Assembly (NCBI RefSeq): GCF_900111405.1
Contig: NZ_FOHJ01000003.1
Coordinates: 1-64,000 of the forward strand
Source: Salinibacillus kushneri
Lineage (GTDB): Bacteria > Bacillota > Bacilli > Bacillales > Alkalibacillaceae
Length of the DNA stretch: 64,000 nucleotides
Direction: 5' to 3'
The position numbers and the translations under genes are program-made. Below the pieces are notes generated by a model that was not told the origin of the DNA, did not search any database, and worked only from the letters and a program-made list of their open reading frames with translations. Each line of letters begins with the position of its first letter. The first letter of the stretch is position 1. Positions 51,574 through 60,373 of the stretch are shown one piece after another.

Positions 51574-51664
51574 CCCATCTTTTTATTTAAGTAACGTGTA
51601 GTTCGAATAACGACGGATTCCTGTGTTCGCTGCACGTTTCCTTTTTATTTTGATGGGATTTTTT
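51574..51664 (+). terminator. Probable terminator after noc
   Basis: CCCATC (51574-51579) and ACGTGTAG pair with CTGCACGT and GATGGG (51652-51657), followed by ATTTTTT. The stem is long and interrupted. Confidence 0.5.
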
Positions 51665-51728
51665 AAAAACATAGATTGAGAGTCTTGAAGTTGTATATCA
51701 ATTTATTGAAATAGAGGTAGGTGACATC

Positions 51729-52502
51729 ATGGGAAAAGTCATTTCAATAGCGAACCAAAAGGGTGGTGTTGGAAAAACGACCACTTCTGTTAATCTGAGT
51801 GCTTCCTTAACTGAAGCCGGAAATAAGGTGCTTTTAGTGGATACTGACCCACAGGGAAATGCTACAAGTGGAGTAGGTATCGATAAAGCAGATATGGATC
51901 AGTGTATATATAATGTTTTAATTGAAGACTTAGATGCACAAGAGGTTTGTGTTCCAACATCCATTGCAAATCTTTATGCTATTCCAGCAACCATTCAACT
52001 AGCGGGGGCAGAGGTAGAATTAGTGCCGACTATTTCCCGGGAGGTTCGTTTAAAGAAGGCTTTAGATCCTATTAAAGATCAATTTGACTATATCATAATC
52101 GATTGTCCTCCATCATTAGGCCTCCTTACCATTAACGCTTTAACAGCATCCGATACCGTTTTAATTCCTGTACAATGTGAGTATTATGCTTTGGAGGGGT
52201 TGAGTCAGTTACTGAATACGGTTCGATTAGTTCAAAAACAATTAAATAAATCGTTAATGATAGAAGGTGTATTACTTACGATGTTGGATGCGAGAACCAA
52301 CTTAGGCATTCAAGTTATTGAAGAAGTGAAAAAGTACTTTCAAGATAAAGTTTTTCAGGCTATTATTCCACGGAATGTCAGGCTTGGCGAAGCTCCCAGT
52401 TATGGAGAACCGATTACTACGTATGATTCGAAATCACGAGGAGCAGAAGTGTACAATGAATTAGCGAAGGAAGTGATGGCGAATGGCGCGAGGGTTGGGT
52501 AA
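51729..52502 (+). CDS. parA: Chromosome partitioning ATPase ParA (Soj)
   Basis: 257 residues with deviant Walker A KGGVGKTT (11-18). It moves ParB-parS complexes and controls DnaA. RBS AGGTAGGTG. It overlaps parB by 20 bp. The Noc-like sequence ATTTCCCGGGAGGT (52032-52045, 12 of 14) is inside. Confidence 0.97.
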   Translation: MGKVISIANQKGGVGKTTTSVNLSASLTEAGNKVLLVDTDPQGNATSGVGIDKADMDQCIYNVLIEDLDAQEVCVPTSIANLYAIPATIQLAGAEVELVPTISREVRLKKALDPIKDQFDYIIIDCPPSLGLLTINALTASDTVLIPVQCEYYALEGLSQLLNTVRLVQKQLNKSLMIEGVLLTMLDARTNLGIQVIEEVKKYFQDKVFQAIIPRNVRLGEAPSYGEPITTYDSKSRGAEVYNELAKEVMANGARVG

Positions 52503-53334
52503 AGGTATAAGTGCTTTCTTTCCTGATGTGGATGAAGTAGATGCCACAGATGAGTCTGTAAAAGAAGTTCCAATTAATCAATGTCGTCCAAATCCTTATC
52601 AGCCTCGTAAGACGTTCCAGGCGGATGCTATTGAGGAGTTAAAAGAGTCCATTATACAACACGGTATATTACAGCCAATTATTTTACGTAAAAGTATAAA
52701 AGGCTATGAGATTGTGGTTGGAGAGAGGCGTTTCCGGGCAGCGAAAGAGGCTGGATTAGAAACCATTCCTGCTGTCGTACGTGATTTAAGCGATAATCAG
52801 ATGATGGAATTAGCCTTGTTAGAAAATTTACAAAGAGAAGATTTGACACCGATTGAAGAAGCTCAAGCTTATGACAGGCTTATAAACGAATTAGGCATCA
52901 CTCAAGAAATTCTAGCACAACGTTTAGGGAAAAGTCGCTCACATATTGCCAACCTTGTACGTCTGTTGTCATTACCTGAAAGCGTAATTGCGCTGATTAA
53001 CAACCGTGAATTATCGATGGGACATGGTAGAGCTTTGTTAGGATTAAAAAATGAAGAAAAAATTCCTTTAGTGGTAGAAAAGATTCGGAAAGAAAATTTA
53101 AATGTTCGCCAATTGGAGCTTTTAATTGCGAATCTAAATAACAAGAAAATTAAAAAGAAGACTAAGAAGGATAAAAAGGATATTTTTCTTGAAGCGAAGG
53201 AAACGGAATTGCGTGAACGCTTTGGAACGAATGTTACGATTCAAAAGAGCAAACGCAAAGGTAAAATTGAAATAGAGTTTTTTAATCAGGATGATTTAAA
53301 CCGAATTATGGAATTACTTAATGGAGACTCATAG
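52483..53334 (+). CDS. parB: Chromosome partitioning protein ParB (Spo0J)
   Basis: 283 residues. N-terminal MARGLGKGISAFFPD contacts ParA; CTP-binding motif GERRFRAAKEAG (85-96); helix-turn-helix [19 protein letters not shown] (142-160) binds parS. C-terminal dimerisation domain. It overlaps parA by 20 bp and is followed by a strong terminator. Confidence 0.97.
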   Translation: MARGLGKGISAFFPDVDEVDATDESVKEVPINQCRPNPYQPRKTFQADAIEELKESIIQHGILQPIILRKSIKGYEIVVGERRFRAAKEAGLETIPAVVRDLSDNQMMELALLENLQREDLTPIEEAQAYDRLINELGITQEILAQRLGKSRSHIANLVRLLSLPESVIALINNRELSMGHGRALLGLKNEEKIPLVVEKIRKENLNVRQLELLIANLNNKKIKKKTKKDKKDIFLEAKETELRERFGTNVTIQKSKRKGKIEIEFFNQDDLNRIMELLNGDS

Positions 53335-53340
53335 GATTTA

Positions 53341-53380
53341 AAGGCTGGTTGAAGAGTAGTGATTTCAACCAGCCTTTTTA
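53341..53380 (+). terminator. Terminator of parA-parB
   Basis: AAGGCTGGTTGAA pairs with TTCAACCAGCCTT with perfect complementarity, followed by TTTTA. Confidence 0.9.
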
Positions 53381-53518
53381 ATACCTGCGTGAATGGAACT
53401 CTGGTAAGAGAATGACGGGTACAACGATAAGGAATAGATAAATAACAATATGCTTTGTTGTACTTTGTGAGTAGTAGTAATAAAACGATGGATGGAACAG
53501 TTGCAGGTAAAAAATAAA

Positions 53519-53534
53519 TGTTTCACGTGAAACA
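53519..53534. promoter_or_regulatory. parS site
   Basis: Second exact TGTTTCACGTGAAACA, 34 bp before the DUF554 gene. Confidence 0.93.
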
Positions 53535-53568
53535 TTAGCTATCATAAAAGCTGAAGCGAGGGAAACAC

Positions 53569-54279
53569 ATGGCTTTATTAGGCACACTTGTTAACGGTCT
53601 CGGAATAATAGTTGGCAGTTTTATTGGATTATTCTTAAGTAAGATACCTGAAAAGATGAAAGAAACGATTATGAACGGGATAGGATTAACGGTTGTCATG
53701 ATTGGTTTGAGTATGAGTTTCACATCCGACCGTGTTATTGTGATTCTATTAAGTTTATTAACAGGTGCAATAATAGGGGAATTTATAGAGTTGGATAGCA
53801 AGCTAAACGCTTTAGGTGGATGGATAGAATCTAAATTCCAAAAAAAATCTAATCAATCTATGATTGCTCAAGGATTCATTACAGCATCCCTTATTTTTGT
53901 TATTGGTGCAATGTCCGTGATTGGTGCCTTAGATAGTGGATTAAGAAATGATCATGAAATTCTTTTTACGAAAGCGATGATAGATGGTTTTGTCGCTCTT
54001 GTCTTAACAACAACTTTAGGGTTTGGTGTTATATTTGCTGTTATTCCAGTTGTTCTATATCAAGGAACGATAGCATTGTTTGCTACTCAAATTGAAATGT
54101 GGCTGCCGGAATCATTTTTGAGTCATTTTATTGATGATATGACCGCAACAGGGGGATTACTCATTTTAGCAATTGGTCTAAATTTATTAAATATCACAAA
54201 TATAAGGGTAGCGAATCTATTACCTAGTATCGTAACGGTAGGTTTTATACTAGCGGGTTATATGGCGTTTATATCATAA
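53569..54279 (+). CDS. DUF554 family membrane protein
   Basis: 236 residues with about seven membrane segments. It has the DUF554 start MALLGTLVNGLGIIVGSFIG. Function unknown; some authors suspect transport. RBS GAGGGAA. It follows a parS site and is followed by a 16-bp inverted repeat. Confidence 0.85.
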   Translation: MALLGTLVNGLGIIVGSFIGLFLSKIPEKMKETIMNGIGLTVVMIGLSMSFTSDRVIVILLSLLTGAIIGEFIELDSKLNALGGWIESKFQKKSNQSMIAQGFITASLIFVIGAMSVIGALDSGLRNDHEILFTKAMIDGFVALVLTTTLGFGVIFAVIPVVLYQGTIALFATQIEMWLPESFLSHFIDDMTATGGLLILAIGLNLLNITNIRVANLLPSIVTVGFILAGYMAFIS

Positions 54280-54288
54280 TAGAATCAT

Positions 54289-54347
54289 AGGCAGGAATAA
54301 AAGCGTGTGTAAGGCTTTCTTGCCCCCGCAAGCTTTTATTCCTGCCT
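54289..54347. repeat. 16-bp perfect inverted repeat
   Basis: AGGCAGGAATAAAAGC (54289-54304) and its exact complement (54332-54347) flank a 27-nt loop with CCCCC. It lies between the convergent DUF554 and yyaC genes and may act as a terminator, but has no long T run. Confidence 0.6.
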
Positions 54348-54407
54348 GTTTCTAATAAATTATGGAATGCTATTGCAACGGGGAAGTACTAAACAATAGA
54401 AACCCCT

Positions 54408-54995
54408 TTATTTTTTCTTAGTATGTTTTGACAATAAGTGGTCGAGCAGGCGTAAGGAATGAGCGATTTGCTTGGCCATATTCATAACAATAGACAGACG
54501 GGTGTTTTGTAATACAAAGTATTCCATGTAGCCACTCATATTCACTACACCACTAATATATAAGTCCCCAATTTCGGGTAAATGCTTCTGTACTGCAGCA
54601 CCAGGTTTCATCGGTCCATATCCCGTAATAATCGAGCCGATAGAGGACTGTTTTCCTAAGCAGGCATCAATTGCCACAATATAGGGATTCTGATGCCTTT
54701 GATGAATCATTTTAAGCTGATCTTCTAAATTCTTTGCATGTACAGGCTCTTCCAATGTTCCGTATATGTAAAGATTGTTTAACAATTTAGATTGATCATT
54801 CAGCAATGTCCCTACCATAGGTCCGAGTGAATCCCCTGTAGACCGGTCTGTTCCAATACATACTACAACAATTTCATTCTTTTGTTCGGGAATCCACTCT
54901 TCAAGAGTTTTGGCTATTTTAAATCTTGTGGCGTTATCAGCATAATAAAATCTTTTTTCTTGTTTTTTTGGAAAAAGGATATGTTTTAGATTCAT
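54408..54995 (-). CDS. yyaC: Sporulation protein YyaC (DUF1256)
   Basis: 195 residues. DUF1256/YyaC family, related in fold to the germination protease GPR. CIGTDRSTGDSLGPMVG (46-62) and IVAIDACLGKQSSIGSI (about 107-123) are the conserved blocks. It is expressed in the forespore in B. subtilis; its role is unclear. RBS GGAGGAG. A promoter with a forespore-type pattern is listed next. Confidence 0.9.
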   Translation of the reverse strand: MNLKHILFPKKQEKRFYYADNATRFKIAKTLEEWIPEQKNEIVVVCIGTDRSTGDSLGPMVGTLLNDQSKLLNNLYIYGTLEEPVHAKNLEDQLKMIHQRHQNPYIVAIDACLGKQSSIGSIITGYGPMKPGAAVQKHLPEIGDLYISGVVNMSGYMEYFVLQNTRLSIVMNMAKQIAHSLRLLDHLLSKHTKKK

Positions 54996-55023
54996 AGCCG
55001 CTCCTCCGTCATCATAATGGTAT

Positions 55024-55054
55024 TAGTATACGGAATAATTTTTCATTCTATACG
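55024..55054 (-). promoter_or_regulatory. Possible forespore (sigma-F/sigma-G) promoter of yyaC
   Basis: Minus-strand CGTATA (55049-55054), 17-bp spacer and GTATACTA (55024-55031). It resembles sigma-G-type -35/-10 (TGNATA..CATACTA). Confidence 0.45.
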
Positions 55055-55113
55055 TAAATCGTAAAACAAAGTAAAAATAAGCCATTATGGACTGAAAAAA
55101 TGGGGGCTATGAA

Positions 55114-56142
55114 ATGATTAAAGCAGGATTTAAATGGATGTTTTTAATTATTGGTACAATGGTAGGAGCTGGATATGCATCAGGAAGAGAATTGTGGCAA
55201 TTTTTTGGCCATGAAAGTGGACTTGCTATTCTTTTGTTTTCTATTATGTTCGGAGTTTGCTGTCATGTTATTTTATCGATAAGCCACGACAAGCAATCAA
55301 CACACTATGTACCAGTACTTCGGGTAATTGTAGGAAAGCATTTAACATCCTTATATGATGTGCTTATATTATTTTATTTATTTACCACAACCATTATTAT
55401 GATGGCGGGAAGTGGGGCAACCTGGCAGGCTTTTCGTTATTCATATTGGTTTGGAATTGCGGCTCTATGCATTCCTCTTGTACTAGCCTTTGTTTGGAAT
55501 TTGAAAGGGATTTTATCGCTTAATAGTATTATTTTACCATTACTTATTGGTGGGCTTTTATTTGTACTTATACTCTTTACATGGCAGGAAGAGTTATCCT
55601 TATTATCACATATTCACGAGCAAACGAATTGGGTATCAGCTTTTCCTTTTACAGCCTTAAATATATTACCATTAGTGGCGGTATTAGGCGCAGTCGGCAG
55701 CCACGTTAAGAAAAAAGGGGAAATATGGATTGCCAGTATGGGGAGTGCAGCCGTTTTAGGAATTATATCATTTATTTATAATAATAGTCTGATACATATA
55801 TCAGAAGAAATACTCCTTTATGAAATCCCTTTATTTGCCATATTGAAGCAATATCCATACAAAATGTTTATATTCATCTCATTTTTGCTATGGATTGCAT
55901 TATTCACAACTGCTTTATCAAGTGTTCTAGGCTTAATAACAAGAATTCAGGAAAAAGTTCAAGTGCCATTATGGTTACTGGCATTGGTTATCATTGTAAT
56001 AATGGTGCCTTTCACTTCCTTTGGTTTTGCCACTCTTATTGAATACTTATATCCTTTATATGGCTTATTAAACTTGTATATACTTTCAGCTATTTTACTA
56101 TATCCTATTGCCAATCGATACAAGGATGATTTACGATATTAG
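55114..56142 (+). CDS. YkvI-like membrane protein
   Basis: 342 residues with about ten membrane segments. The start FLIIGTMVGAGYASGRELWQ resembles the first helix of LeuT-fold/APC transporters, and of YkvI proteins in Bacillus. Substrate unknown. RBS GGGGG 8 nt upstream. It is divergent from yyaC. Confidence 0.75.
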   Translation: MIKAGFKWMFLIIGTMVGAGYASGRELWQFFGHESGLAILLFSIMFGVCCHVILSISHDKQSTHYVPVLRVIVGKHLTSLYDVLILFYLFTTTIIMMAGSGATWQAFRYSYWFGIAALCIPLVLAFVWNLKGILSLNSIILPLLIGGLLFVLILFTWQEELSLLSHIHEQTNWVSAFPFTALNILPLVAVLGAVGSHVKKKGEIWIASMGSAAVLGIISFIYNNSLIHISEEILLYEIPLFAILKQYPYKMFIFISFLLWIALFTTALSSVLGLITRIQEKVQVPLWLLALVIIVIMVPFTSFGFATLIEYLYPLYGLLNLYILSAILLYPIANRYKDDLRY

Positions 56143-56250
56143 AGATAAGATTTACTTAATAAATTTTTTATTTCGTACAAGCATTGAAATTCCATTCATA
56201 GAACATTTGTAGTAAGCTTAATAGGAAGAATAATCAAGGAGTGATAGGTG

Positions 56251-56451
56251 ATGGAGCAGAAGAGACAATTTGGTATGAATGATATTGTTGAAATGAAAAA
56301 GCCTCACCCTTGTGGATCAAATCAGTGGAAAATTATTCGCATGGGAATGGATATCCGAATAAAATGCGAAGGATGTAATCATAGTGTTCTAATACCCAGA
56401 AAAAAATTTGAGAAAAGGCTTAAGAGAATTATTTCGAAAGCTGAGGAATAA
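56251..56451 (+). CDS. yyzM: DUF951 protein YyzM
   Basis: 66 residues from ATG 56251 (MEQKRQFGMNDIVEMKKPHP), 9 nt after AAGGAG; a GTG one codon earlier is possible. DUF951 family: KPHPCGSNQWKI and KCEGCNH with cysteines that could bind zinc. Function unknown. Near parB and ychF, as in B. subtilis. Confidence 0.9.
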   Translation: MEQKRQFGMNDIVEMKKPHPCGSNQWKIIRMGMDIRIKCEGCNHSVLIPRKKFEKRLKRIISKAEE

Positions 56452-56458
56452 TTCCAAT

Positions 56459-56474
56459 TGTTTCACGTGAAACA
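56459..56474. promoter_or_regulatory. parS site
   Basis: Third exact TGTTTCACGTGAAACA. It is the centre of a 30-bp perfect palindrome (56452-56481), which starts TTCCAATTG. Confidence 0.93.
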
Positions 56475-56656
56475 ATTGGAAATGGCTTAATAAAAAGAGT
56501 AATAAATATAAAAATCAATTTTACTTAGGAATAGGGCAAAAACAATGGCTTATTTATTTTGTTTTTGCTTTTTTTATGATTTGTCTTTTGCATCAGGACT
56601 ATCTATAATGAGATTGTCACCGATGAGAGGGACGGAATAAAGGAGTGGAATAAGGA

Positions 56657-57757
56657 ATGTCTTTAACTGCAGGAATAGTTGGACTACCGAATGTTGGAAA
56701 ATCTACATTGTTTAATGCGATTACTCAGGCAGGAGCAGAAGCAGCCAATTATCCATTTGCTACTATAGATCCGAATGTTGGGATTGTAGAAGTGCCGGAT
56801 AATCGACTTCAAAAACTTACTGAAATGGTGAACCCGAAGAAAACCATTCCCACAGCTTTTGAATTCACCGATATTGCAGGTATTGTAAAAGGTGCAAGCA
56901 AAGGGGAAGGACTGGGTAATCAATTTTTATCCCATATTCGTCAGGTAGATGCCATTTGCCATGTTGTTCGCTGCTTTAGCGACGATAATATTACACATGT
57001 CTCAGGGCAGGTAAATCCTATTGAGGATATTGAAACCATCAATTTAGAATTAATTTTAGCTGACTTAGAGACTGTAACAAAACGATTTGGTCGAGTTGAA
57101 AAAATGGCAAAACAAAAAGATAAAGAAGCCTTGGTTGAGTATGATGTATTAAGTAAATTGAAAGCGGCATTTGAAGAGGATAAACCGGCAAGAGCCATTG
57201 ACTTTTCAGAAGAGGAAATGAAAGTGGTCCAGCAATACCATCTTCTTACCATTAAACCTGTTCTATATGTGGCAAATGTTGGTGAGGAAGAAATCCAAAA
57301 TCCAGAGGGAAATGAAAACTTACAAGCTGTCAAAGAATATGCAGAAAACGAAGGTTCAAATGTCATTACGGTCTGCGCAAAAATCGAATCAGAAATTGCC
57401 GAGCTCGAGGGTGAAGAAAAGGAAATGTTTTTAGAAGAGCTAGGTATTGAAGAGTCCGGTTTAGATCAACTGATTAAAGCCTCCTATGATATGTTAGGAC
57501 TTGCAACATTTTTCACAGCAGGAGAAAAAGAAGTAAGGGCATGGACCTTTAAGAAAGGAATGAAGGCTCCACAAGCTGCTGGGGTTATTCATAGTGATTT
57601 TGAACGTGGTTTTATTCGAGCGGAAACCGTTTCTTATGAAGATCTGGTTGATGCTGGTTCCATGACAGTAGCAAAAGAACGGGGGAAAGTACGTTCTGAA
57701 GGAAAAGACTATGTTGTTCAGGATGGAGACGTTATTTTATTTAGATTTAATGTGTAA
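56657..57757 (+). CDS. ychF: Redox-regulated ATPase YchF
   Basis: 366 residues, Obg-like GTPase fold that prefers ATP. G1 GLPNVGKST (9-17), followed by DIAG; the C-terminal TGS domain (about 280-366). It binds ribosomes in E. coli. RBS AAGGAGTGG. No clear terminator before the family A repeat. Confidence 0.97.
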   Translation: MSLTAGIVGLPNVGKSTLFNAITQAGAEAANYPFATIDPNVGIVEVPDNRLQKLTEMVNPKKTIPTAFEFTDIAGIVKGASKGEGLGNQFLSHIRQVDAICHVVRCFSDDNITHVSGQVNPIEDIETINLELILADLETVTKRFGRVEKMAKQKDKEALVEYDVLSKLKAAFEEDKPARAIDFSEEEMKVVQQYHLLTIKPVLYVANVGEEEIQNPEGNENLQAVKEYAENEGSNVITVCAKIESEIAELEGEEKEMFLEELGIEESGLDQLIKASYDMLGLATFFTAGEKEVRAWTFKKGMKAPQAAGVIHSDFERGFIRAETVSYEDLVDAGSMTVAKERGKVRSEGKDYVVQDGDVILFRFNV

Positions 57758-57848
57758 ATGGATAAAATAATTAGGTGATTCGTTAAAAGGTAAAGTATGG
57801 TTCGGCGGAAAAGCTGTATTTATAAATCGTTACGATTTTGTGAATTTT

Positions 57849-57996
57849 GTTCAACCAGTCCCCCCCGCCTTTCTATATCTAGTTGCGACTTCTGGGTCCA
57901 GGCCGACCTAAGTATACTCCACTACGCGACAAAGAGCTTGTCCCTTCGTATATTCTGGTTATGGGGTTGGATCTAACCAGTCACCTTCGCTTTTCT
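57849..57996 (-). repeat. Intergenic repeat, family A, opposite orientation, degenerate
   Basis: The minus strand starts GAAAAGCGAAGGTGACTGG, has GGCCTGGACCCAGAAGTCGC and ends in a second unit start, GAAAGGCGGGGGGGACTGG. It is between ychF and the rpsF promoter. Same family as 23195 and 36272. Confidence 0.6.
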
Positions 57997-57997
57997 C

Positions 57998-58026
57998 TTG
58001 TCCATTTGTTTATTTCATGGTATAAT
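57998..58026 (+). promoter_or_regulatory. Promoter of rpsF-ssb-rpsR
   Basis: -35 TTGTCC (57998-58003), 17-bp spacer and -10 TATAAT (58021-58026). Confidence 0.8.
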
Positions 58027-58032
58027 ACACCG

Positions 58033-58090
58033 ATGTGAGTAATTAGATGAAATTACTCCTTGCTCCGTTTTTAGGAGCCGTTTAGTCCAA
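58033..58090 (+). promoter_or_regulatory. Probable S6:S18 autoregulatory leader
   Basis: The rpsF leader has two hairpins: GAGTAATT/AATTACTC (58037-58058) and GCTCC/GGAGC (58062-58078) next to CCG. This resembles the known S6:S18 binding leader, in which the protein complex represses rpsF. Pairing is clear; the ligand is inferred from position. Confidence 0.45.
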
Positions 58091-58106
58091 AAGGAGGTGA
58101 AGACGG

Positions 58107-58397
58107 ATGACAAAATATGAAATTATGTATATCATCCGCCCAGATGTTGATGAGGATACTCAAAAGAGCATTGTTGAGCGTTTTAACAGTGTCCTAACCA
58201 ATAATGGTGCGGAGATTGAAAAAGTAAATGAAATGGGTAAGCGTCGTTTAGCATATGAAATTAACGACTATCGTGAAGGAAATTACGTAGTTGTGAACTT
58301 CTCAAGCGATGCTACAGCTGTTGAAGAATTTGATCGTCAAGCAAAATTCACTGACGATATTATTCGCCATATGGCAATTCGTGAAGAAGATCAATAA
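58107..58397 (+). CDS. rpsF: 30S ribosomal protein S6
   Basis: 96 residues, [29 protein letters not shown] 8 nt upstream. It binds S18 in the ribosome. First gene of rpsF-ssb-rpsR. Confidence 0.98.
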   Translation: MTKYEIMYIIRPDVDEDTQKSIVERFNSVLTNNGAEIEKVNEMGKRRLAYEINDYREGNYVVVNFSSDATAVEEFDRQAKFTDDIIRHMAIREEDQ

Positions 58398-58409
58398 GGA
58401 GTGATTCTG

Positions 58410-58874
58410 ATGATGAATCGTGTCGTTCTTGTAGGAAGATTAACAAAGGATCCTGATTTACGTTATACACCGAATGGAGTAGCAGTGGCAAATTTCACTG
58501 TAGCATGCAATCGCCCTTTTTCAAATCAGCAGGGTAATCGAGAAGCGGACTTCATTAATTGCGTAGTTTGGAGACGTGCAGCAGAAAACCTTGCCAATTA
58601 TATGAAAAAAGGTAGTATGATTGGTGTAGATGGCCGTATACAAACACGTAATTTTGAAAACCAAGAAGGTCGACGAGTTTTTGTTACTGAAGTCTTGGCA
58701 GAAAACATTCAGTTCTTAGAATCAAAAGGATCCTCACAAGGTGACAGAGGTTCATCTGGCTTTCGTGCAAATCAGAATCCTCCACAAGATAATAATAATA
58801 ATCGTCGTGAAGAAGATCCATTTGCGGATAATGGTGAACCTATTGATTTATCTGATGACGATTTACCATTTTAA
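58410..58874 (+). CDS. ssb: Single-stranded DNA-binding protein SsbA
   Basis: 154 residues from ATG 58410 ([20 protein letters not shown]), with AAGGAG 8 nt upstream; a GTG three codons earlier overlaps the RBS. OB fold (1-105), Asn/Gly-rich linker and the acidic C-terminal [11 protein letters not shown] that recruits partners. It lies between rpsF and rpsR, as in B. subtilis. Confidence 0.98.
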   Translation: MMNRVVLVGRLTKDPDLRYTPNGVAVANFTVACNRPFSNQQGNREADFINCVVWRRAAENLANYMKKGSMIGVDGRIQTRNFENQEGRRVFVTEVLAENIQFLESKGSSQGDRGSSGFRANQNPPQDNNNNRREEDPFADNGEPIDLSDDDLPF

Positions 58875-58897
58875 AATCGAAAAGGAGGGATTTAGCA

Positions 58898-59122
58898 ATG
58901 GCTCGTCGTGGACGTAAGCGTAAAAAGGTTTGCTACTTTACAGCCAATGGAATTACACACATTGACTATAAAGATGTAGATCTTCTTAAGAAATTTATTT
59001 CAGAACGCGGTAAAATTCTACCTCGTCGTGTAACAGGAACATCTGCTAAATATCAACGTAAATTAACAAAAGCAATTAAACGTGCTCGCCAAATGGCATT
59101 ATTACCATACGTTAGCGAGTAA
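58898..59122 (+). CDS. rpsR: 30S ribosomal protein S18
   Basis: 74 residues, slightly shorter than B. subtilis S18 (79) at the basic N-terminus ([15 protein letters not shown]). Conserved core [29 protein letters not shown]. Strong terminator follows. Confidence 0.98.
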   Translation: MARRGRKRKKVCYFTANGITHIDYKDVDLLKKFISERGKILPRRVTGTSAKYQRKLTKAIKRARQMALLPYVSE

Positions 59123-59127
59123 TACGA

Positions 59128-59171
59128 AAAGGCATAATGGAGGATTCTTTGAACTTCCATTATGCCTTTTT
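59128..59171 (+). terminator. Terminator of rpsF-ssb-rpsR
   Basis: AAGGCATAATGGA pairs with TCCATTATGCCTT over a 16-nt loop, followed by TTT. Confidence 0.88.
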
Positions 59172-59405
59172 CTACTTATTAGGAAGATTCATTATTTATA
59201 TAGCAGGATTCATATGATAAATTAAGGCCTCATTTTGAAGACTAAATACCGCTTAATAGTGAAATTGTGTTATGATGGATATCCTATAGAGGGTTGTGTT
59301 TTTTTACACACATCTATATCTACTGGTAAACTTAAAGTAGGTGAATATGAATCCTTTTTTCTTCGTTTTTTATCAGAAATATGTAGTAAAATGAGGTGCA
59401 AACAA

Positions 59406-60347
59406 GTGAAAAAATCAAATGTTAGAACAGAAGGAGCATTATTTTCAGGAATATATATCATTCTTTTACTCATAACATTTTATATTCCAGGTATTTCGTA
59501 TTTAACGATTTTCTTAACACCTGTTCCTTTTATCCTATATACTTATAAACATGGTCTTAAACCTGGCTTAATGATGCTATTTGTTACGCTAGTTATTTCT
59601 ATTTTATTTGCGACCGTGTTTTCTTTGCCGTTAACGGTATTTGCCGCACTTGGAGGTATTTCAATTGGTGCCTGCCTGCATTATAGGAAAACGACTTATG
59701 AAACGTGGGCGATTGGTTCGGTTGCATATGCTTTAGGCTTTGTAATTGTGTTTATTCTAGCCCAATGGTTATTTGATTTTAACCTGATGGATGAATTAAA
59801 TCACGTCATTGACAGTTCCATGAATACAAGTGAAGAAATGATGGAAGAACTCGGCTATACAGAAGACATAATGGGCGAAGTAGAGGATCAAATCAATCAA
59901 GTCTTTTATTTAATGCCAACTGTAGTTGCTTTTATTGGAATTTTTTATGCCTTTCTTACTTTGTGGATAAGTTTTAAAATGATTAATAAGGTCTATAGTC
60001 AGAATGAAAAGCTTTCGTTTCCGGCGTTCCGAGAATTCCGTTTACCAATAGCAGTTATCTGGTATTATCTGATTGCCTTGATTTTATCTTGGGTATTCCC
60101 GGAACATGGTGATTTAATTAATCAGGCAGCTGTTAATGTCTTTACGTTAATCGGATTCCTGTTTGTGTTGCAAGGACTGTCATTTATTTTTTATTATGTA
60201 CATGTAAAAAACATGACCAAAGCCTTGGCAATTATAGCAATTATCGCAGCGGTTATTATGCCAATCTTTCTTTATCTTATAAGAATTTTAGGTATAATTG
60301 ATTTAGGATTTAATCTACGAGACCGTTTAAACCCTAATAAAAAGTAA
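59406..60347 (+). CDS. yybS: YybS family membrane protein (DUF2232)
   Basis: 313 residues, close to B. subtilis YybS (309), with about eight membrane segments. I start at GTG 59406 (MKKSNVRTEGALFSGIYI), with GAGGTG 7 nt upstream; the frame stays open 57 codons earlier, but that part is not YybS-like. Function unknown; some DUF2232 members resemble S components of ECF transporters. It precedes gdpP. Confidence 0.88.
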   Translation: MKKSNVRTEGALFSGIYIILLLITFYIPGISYLTIFLTPVPFILYTYKHGLKPGLMMLFVTLVISILFATVFSLPLTVFAALGGISIGACLHYRKTTYETWAIGSVAYALGFVIVFILAQWLFDFNLMDELNHVIDSSMNTSEEMMEELGYTEDIMGEVEDQINQVFYLMPTVVAFIGIFYAFLTLWISFKMINKVYSQNEKLSFPAFREFRLPIAVIWYYLIALILSWVFPEHGDLINQAAVNVFTLIGFLFVLQGLSFIFYYVHVKNMTKALAIIAIIAAVIMPIFLYLIRILGIIDLGFNLRDRLNPNKK

Positions 60348-60373
60348 TTGAAGGGTTAGGAGCTGACTAATGT

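Noticed and set aside
59235-59405. Extension of yybS by 57 codons
   Set aside because: Not YybS-like; GTG at 59406 has a well-placed RBS.
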